A stretch of DNA of 31,911 nucleotides from a virus. Position 1 is the stretch's first letter. Every line of letters starts with the position of its first letter. Shown here one piece after another: positions 29,233-31,911 of the stretch. The notes beneath the pieces were generated by a model. The model did not search any database, had not been told where the DNA came from, and was given only the letters and a program-made list of their open reading frames with translations. The stretch lies in IMG/VR virus record IMGVR_UViG_3300034167_000504, positions 1-31,911 of that record; one strand, written 5' to 3'. The position numbers and the translations under genes are program-made.

Positions 29233-29787
29233 ATGACAGATTCAGCACTTAAAACGGCACTTTTATCTTTAAGTGTTGAAAATGATAATCATTGGACTAA
29301 AGCAGGGTTGCCAAGATTAGAAACTTTAAAATTTCTAACAGGCAATTCTGATTTAACCCAAGAAATAGTATCAGCGGAAATTCCGGGATTTAATAGGGAA
29401 GCCGCCACATTGCCACCACAAATTACTAATGTGGTTAAAATGGAGGAAGTTAAACCTAAACAAGTTAAAGTTGATAGCTTAACTTTAAGTGAACAATTAG
29501 TTGTAGAACAACTTAAACTTGAACAAGTAAGAAAAACTTCTTTTGAAATAGAAAAAGAACTTGTCTTACAATCAGCAATAGTTTCTCAATTAGCTGAAGA
29601 TGTAAGCAATGAATTTGGTATTGAAACTTCAGAAACTGCTATTATAAATTATTTAAAAAGTCAGCAAATTGTTTTAGAAGAACGTGCTGCTAGACAAAAA
29701 ATGATAGCTGAAAGTGGTATTAATCTTAAAGAATTAGCTCAAGGTTTAAAATCACCTTTAGATATTTCTTTAGCTCGTAAAAGATAA
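29233..29787 (+). CDS. Probable head-region structural protein
   Basis: The 184-residue protein starts with a pattern I recall near phage capsid genes (LLSLSVENDNHWTKAGLPRL), then a long charged helical region (SEQLVVEQLKLEQVRKTSFE). It may be a neck or head-associated factor. Assigned by context, not by a defined family. Confidence 0.6.
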   Translation: MTDSALKTALLSLSVENDNHWTKAGLPRLETLKFLTGNSDLTQEIVSAEIPGFNREAATLPPQITNVVKMEEVKPKQVKVDSLTLSEQLVVEQLKLEQVRKTSFEIEKELVLQSAIVSQLAEDVSNEFGIETSETAIINYLKSQQIVLEERAARQKMIAESGINLKELAQGLKSPLDISLARKR

Positions 29788-29796
29788 GGAATTATT

Positions 29797-30156
29797 ATGT
29801 TGCGTCCTGGATATTTTTTTAGTCAAACTAATAACGGAGCTATTGGTGGTGATGTTGGTACAGATCAATTACAACCTATATTTAATGAAGCTACTACTGC
29901 TATAGTTAGGAGTACTGCTTTATTTTGCCCATGTTATAGTTTAATTTGCGTTGATTTTGCTCCAGGAACTACAGGTTCTGTTAAAATTATTAACAATCCT
30001 TTTAATGATACTCCTTCTGCAAAGGATAAGGTGTTAGCTACTTTAACTGCAAGTGGTCAATTTGTTATGGTATCTGCAGGTATTGTACTTTTAGATGTTA
30101 CCGCTGTTGTGGGTACTATTTCAGCCAGAGCTGTATTTGAACAAGAATTAGATTAA
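29797..30156 (+). CDS. Hypothetical virion protein
   Basis: The 119-residue protein is beta-rich and low in charge (TALFCPCYSLICVDFAPG, then VLATLTASGQFVMVSAG). Gly/Ala/Val-rich composition and its position in the tail gene run suggest a virion surface or tail protein. GAATTATT precedes the ATG. No family is recognised. Confidence 0.6.
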   Translation: MLRPGYFFSQTNNGAIGGDVGTDQLQPIFNEATTAIVRSTALFCPCYSLICVDFAPGTTGSVKIINNPFNDTPSAKDKVLATLTASGQFVMVSAGIVLLDVTAVVGTISARAVFEQELD

Positions 30157-30158
30157 TT

Positions 30159-30512
30159 ATGTCAGCTTCTACTTTAAATTTACCAGTTATTGAAAAGGGT
30201 GCTACTTATAGGCATACTTTAACTTGGACAGATTCTACTGGAACTGCTATAAATTTAACGGATTGTACTGCTAAATTACAAGTTAGAGCTTCTGCTGCAT
30301 CATCAACTATTATCTTAGAATTAAGTAGTGCTAACACTAGAATTATTATTACACCTTTACTTGGTAAAATTGAACTCTATGTTTCATCTACCGATACTAT
30401 GGCTTTATCTGGTTTAGGTGGTGTTTATGATCTTGAAATTTATTTTGCTAATGGTGATATAACAAGGTTAGTAGAAGGTAAAGTAACTTTTAAACCAGAG
30501 GTTACTAAATAA
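30159..30512 (+). CDS. Tail/baseplate-type beta protein
   Basis: The 117-residue protein has the pattern IEKGATYRHTLTWTDSTGT, INLTDCTAKLQVR, GKIELYVSSTDT and YDLEIYFANGDITRLVEG, which resembles BppU-N-like or similar small beta-sandwich phage tail proteins. Strong beta pattern throughout. It starts 3 bases after the previous stop and overlaps the next gene. A host-contact or baseplate role is plausible. Confidence 0.65.
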   Translation: MSASTLNLPVIEKGATYRHTLTWTDSTGTAINLTDCTAKLQVRASAASSTIILELSSANTRIIITPLLGKIELYVSSTDTMALSGLGGVYDLEIYFANGDITRLVEGKVTFKPEVTK

Positions 30513-30946
30513 TGGCTGATTCTATAATCATAACAACGGATACCATTACTAATATTATTAGTGATATTAACACATCAAGTGTTATTGTTTCAGCCACTCA
30601 AGGACCTCCAGGTGTACCTTGGGATTTACAGGAAGGTGGGTTTGATTCCGATAGAGTCGTAATAACATCACTTGGTTCTCAAGTATTAGATTCGTTTCCT
30701 TATACACAATATGGAGCTGCAAAATATATCATTTATGCTACTTTAGGTATAGAAAGACAGATTTGCGAAATTCTTTTAATACAAGATGGAACAATAGTTC
30801 AGACTGTTGAATATGCAAATATGGTTACTGCTTCTTTATTGGGAACATTTTCTGCAAGTATAACTGTAGGATTTATCAATATTATTGTTGAACCTGTGGT
30901 AGTAGGAACAAGTTTCAAAATTATTCGCACGTTAATCAAGGATTAA
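30512..30946 (+). CDS. Hypothetical tail-region protein
   Basis: The 144-residue protein begins with Ile/Thr-rich beta sequence and a short GPPGVPW segment (near 52-58), then a C-terminal beta domain. Gly-Pro-rich motifs are common in tail fibres and adjacent proteins. It overlaps the upstream stop (TAATG). No function known. Confidence 0.6.
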   Translation: MADSIIITTDTITNIISDINTSSVIVSATQGPPGVPWDLQEGGFDSDRVVITSLGSQVLDSFPYTQYGAAKYIIYATLGIERQICEILLIQDGTIVQTVEYANMVTASLLGTFSASITVGFINIIVEPVVVGTSFKIIRTLIKD

Positions 30947-30974
30947 TGCTTATCACTTTATTTAGGAAACTATC

Positions 30975-31911
30975 ATGGCTTTAAAAAGATTTATTGGCGC
31001 AAATGGATTAGATGCTAACTCTAAGACCATTATAAATGTTACTGATCCAGTTAATGCACAAGATGCAGCAACCAAAAATTCAGCGAGTAATGCGAGTAAC
31101 TTGAATGCTGGAACTATTCCCGCATCGGTTATGCCAGCGCATACAGGAGATGTTACTGCAAGTGCTGGAAACATAGCTCTGACACTAGCTACCGTAAACT
31201 CAAATGTAGGTAGTTTTGGTTCATCTACCGCAGTACCAATAGTAACAGTTAATGCTAAGGGCTTAGTTACAGGAGTTACTACTGCAAGTATCTCTGGTGC
31301 TATTACTATTGCTGGTGATGCCGCAGGTACTGGTGTAACTGGAGGTACAACAACTGTAACTCTTGCTACTGTAAACGCAACTGTAGGTAGTTTTGGAAGT
31401 GCTTCTTCTGTACCTGCTATTACAGTCAATGCTAAAGGGTTAGTTACGGCTGTAACTGCCACTACAATCACTCCTTCGGCTATTGGTGCGGTTGCTACTA
31501 CTGCTCTAGGTGCGAATTCTGGTGTTGCTACTCTTGATTCAGGTGGTAAACTTACTACAAGTCAAATACCTTCTTCATTAGTTGGTTCTATTGTTTATCA
31601 AGGTGTATGGAATGCTTCAACAAACACTCCTGCTATTCCTGCTGCGGCTGTTGGTAATAAAGGTTACTACTATAAAGTAAGTGTTGCAGGCACAACTGCT
31701 ATTGATGGGTTTTCTGCTTGGACATTAGGCGATTTAATTATATCCGATGGTACAGCTTGGGCAAATGTACAAGGTGGTTCATCAGATGTAGTGTCTGTTG
31801 CTGGTAAAGTTGGTGCAGTTACACTGGCATCTGGTGACATTAGTGGTCTTGTTGCTTCCGCAACTACTGATACAACTAATGCGGCAAACATATCTTCAGG
31901 TACATTACCCG
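30975..31911 (+). CDS. Tail-fibre-like protein, N-terminal part (runs off the window)
   Basis: An open frame from ATG 30975 runs to the end. The 312 visible residues are Ala/Gly/Thr/Val-rich with few charges. It begins MALKRFIGANGLDANSKTI and INVTDPVNAQDAATK, a tail-fibre N-terminal pattern that attaches to the baseplate. Two internal repeats share VGSFGS...TVNAKGLVT (near 74-99 and 137-160), followed by a SVAGKVGAVTLASGDI segment, also seen in fibres. AGGAAACTATC precedes the ATG. The receptor-binding C-terminus is outside the window. Confidence 0.8.
   Translation, partial: MALKRFIGANGLDANSKTIINVTDPVNAQDAATKNSASNASNLNAGTIPASVMPAHTGDVTASAGNIALTLATVNSNVGSFGSSTAVPIVTVNAKGLVTGVTTASISGAITIAGDAAGTGVTGGTTTVTLATVNATVGSFGSASSVPAITVNAKGLVTAVTATTITPSAIGAVATTALGANSGVATLDSGGKLTTSQIPSSLVGSIVYQGVWNASTNTPAIPAAAVGNKGYYYKVSVAGTTAIDGFSAWTLGDLIISDGTAWANVQGGSSDVVSVAGKVGAVTLASGDISGLVASATTDTTNAANISSGTLP

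Noticed and set aside
30962-31471. Leftward long frame opposite the tail-fibre start
   Set aside because: It is antisense to a clear fibre-like frame, low in charge and Ala/Val/Pro-rich only because the fibre codons are biased.
31670-31891. Leftward frame near the right edge
   Set aside because: Antisense shadow of the tail-fibre gene with no ribosome binding site.

Overview
The window is part of the genome of a tailed double-stranded DNA bacteriophage. It is AT-rich, gene-dense, and full of 1-4 base stop/start overlaps. It holds a terminase, portal, scaffold and major capsid set, a holin-like protein with a lytic transglycosylase, and a phage-type replication and recombination set. No rRNA, clear tRNA, integrase or CRISPR array was seen. 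Promoters of sigma-70 type (17-base spacers), an SLT-type endolysin without signal peptide and proteobacterial-style small proteins suggest a Gram-negative host; the host cannot be named from sequence alone. Both ends cut through genes (a DpdA-like transglycosylase on the left, a tail-fibre-like protein on the right), so this is a partial genome.

Layout. (1) 1-3910, leftward: a tightly coupled 7-deazaguanine operon, read as queE, queC, a DUF457-like membrane protein, a minimal QueF-like protein, queD, a phosphoribosyltransferase-FolE fusion and dpdA. FolE, QueD, QueE and QueC together would turn GTP into preQ0. The QueF-like enzyme would modify its nitrile, and DpdA would exchange the base into DNA. 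The expected result is a hypermodified phage genome resistant to host restriction. (2) 3982-13133, leftward: replication and recombination: an SF2 helicase, a Cas4/RecB-like Fe-S nuclease, a DUF669 SSB-like protein, a Sak4-like RecA-fold ATPase, an ATP-dependent DNA ligase, a primase-polymerase/helicase fusion and a small HTH protein. (3) 13202-18644, leftward: a run of short early-type proteins, mostly unknown, broken by a possible structured RNA near 13.83-13.96 kb. (4) 18.65-21.49 kb: a control region with two long gene-poor, repeat-rich stretches around a small rightward operon and several small leftward genes. (5) 21495-31911, rightward: dCTP deaminase, holin-like protein, endolysin, terminase, HNH protein, portal, scaffold, capsid, connector and tail genes, ending in a tail fibre.

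Regulation. Five leftward transcription units begin with nearly the same promoter: a TTGCAA or TTGTAA -35 box inside a TAACRCTTG(C/T)AA motif, mostly with an A/T-rich stretch upstream, then about 17 bases and a -10 box. Relatives of the motif (TAAC-N4-GTTA) lie at other promoters and across the switch region, which suggests one regulator or sigma-factor contact shared by most early operons.

Most notable: the compact 7-deazaguanine operon with three unusual parts (PRTase-FolE fusion, an 88-residue QueF-like enzyme that keeps its catalytic residues but lacks the NADPH motif, and a QueC without zinc cysteines), the repeated operator/promoter family, two repeat-rich candidate origin/control regions, and a possible structured RNA. 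Several short genes (42-58 residues) are supported by overlaps and ribosome binding sites. All functions are inferred by reading motifs; no database search was run.
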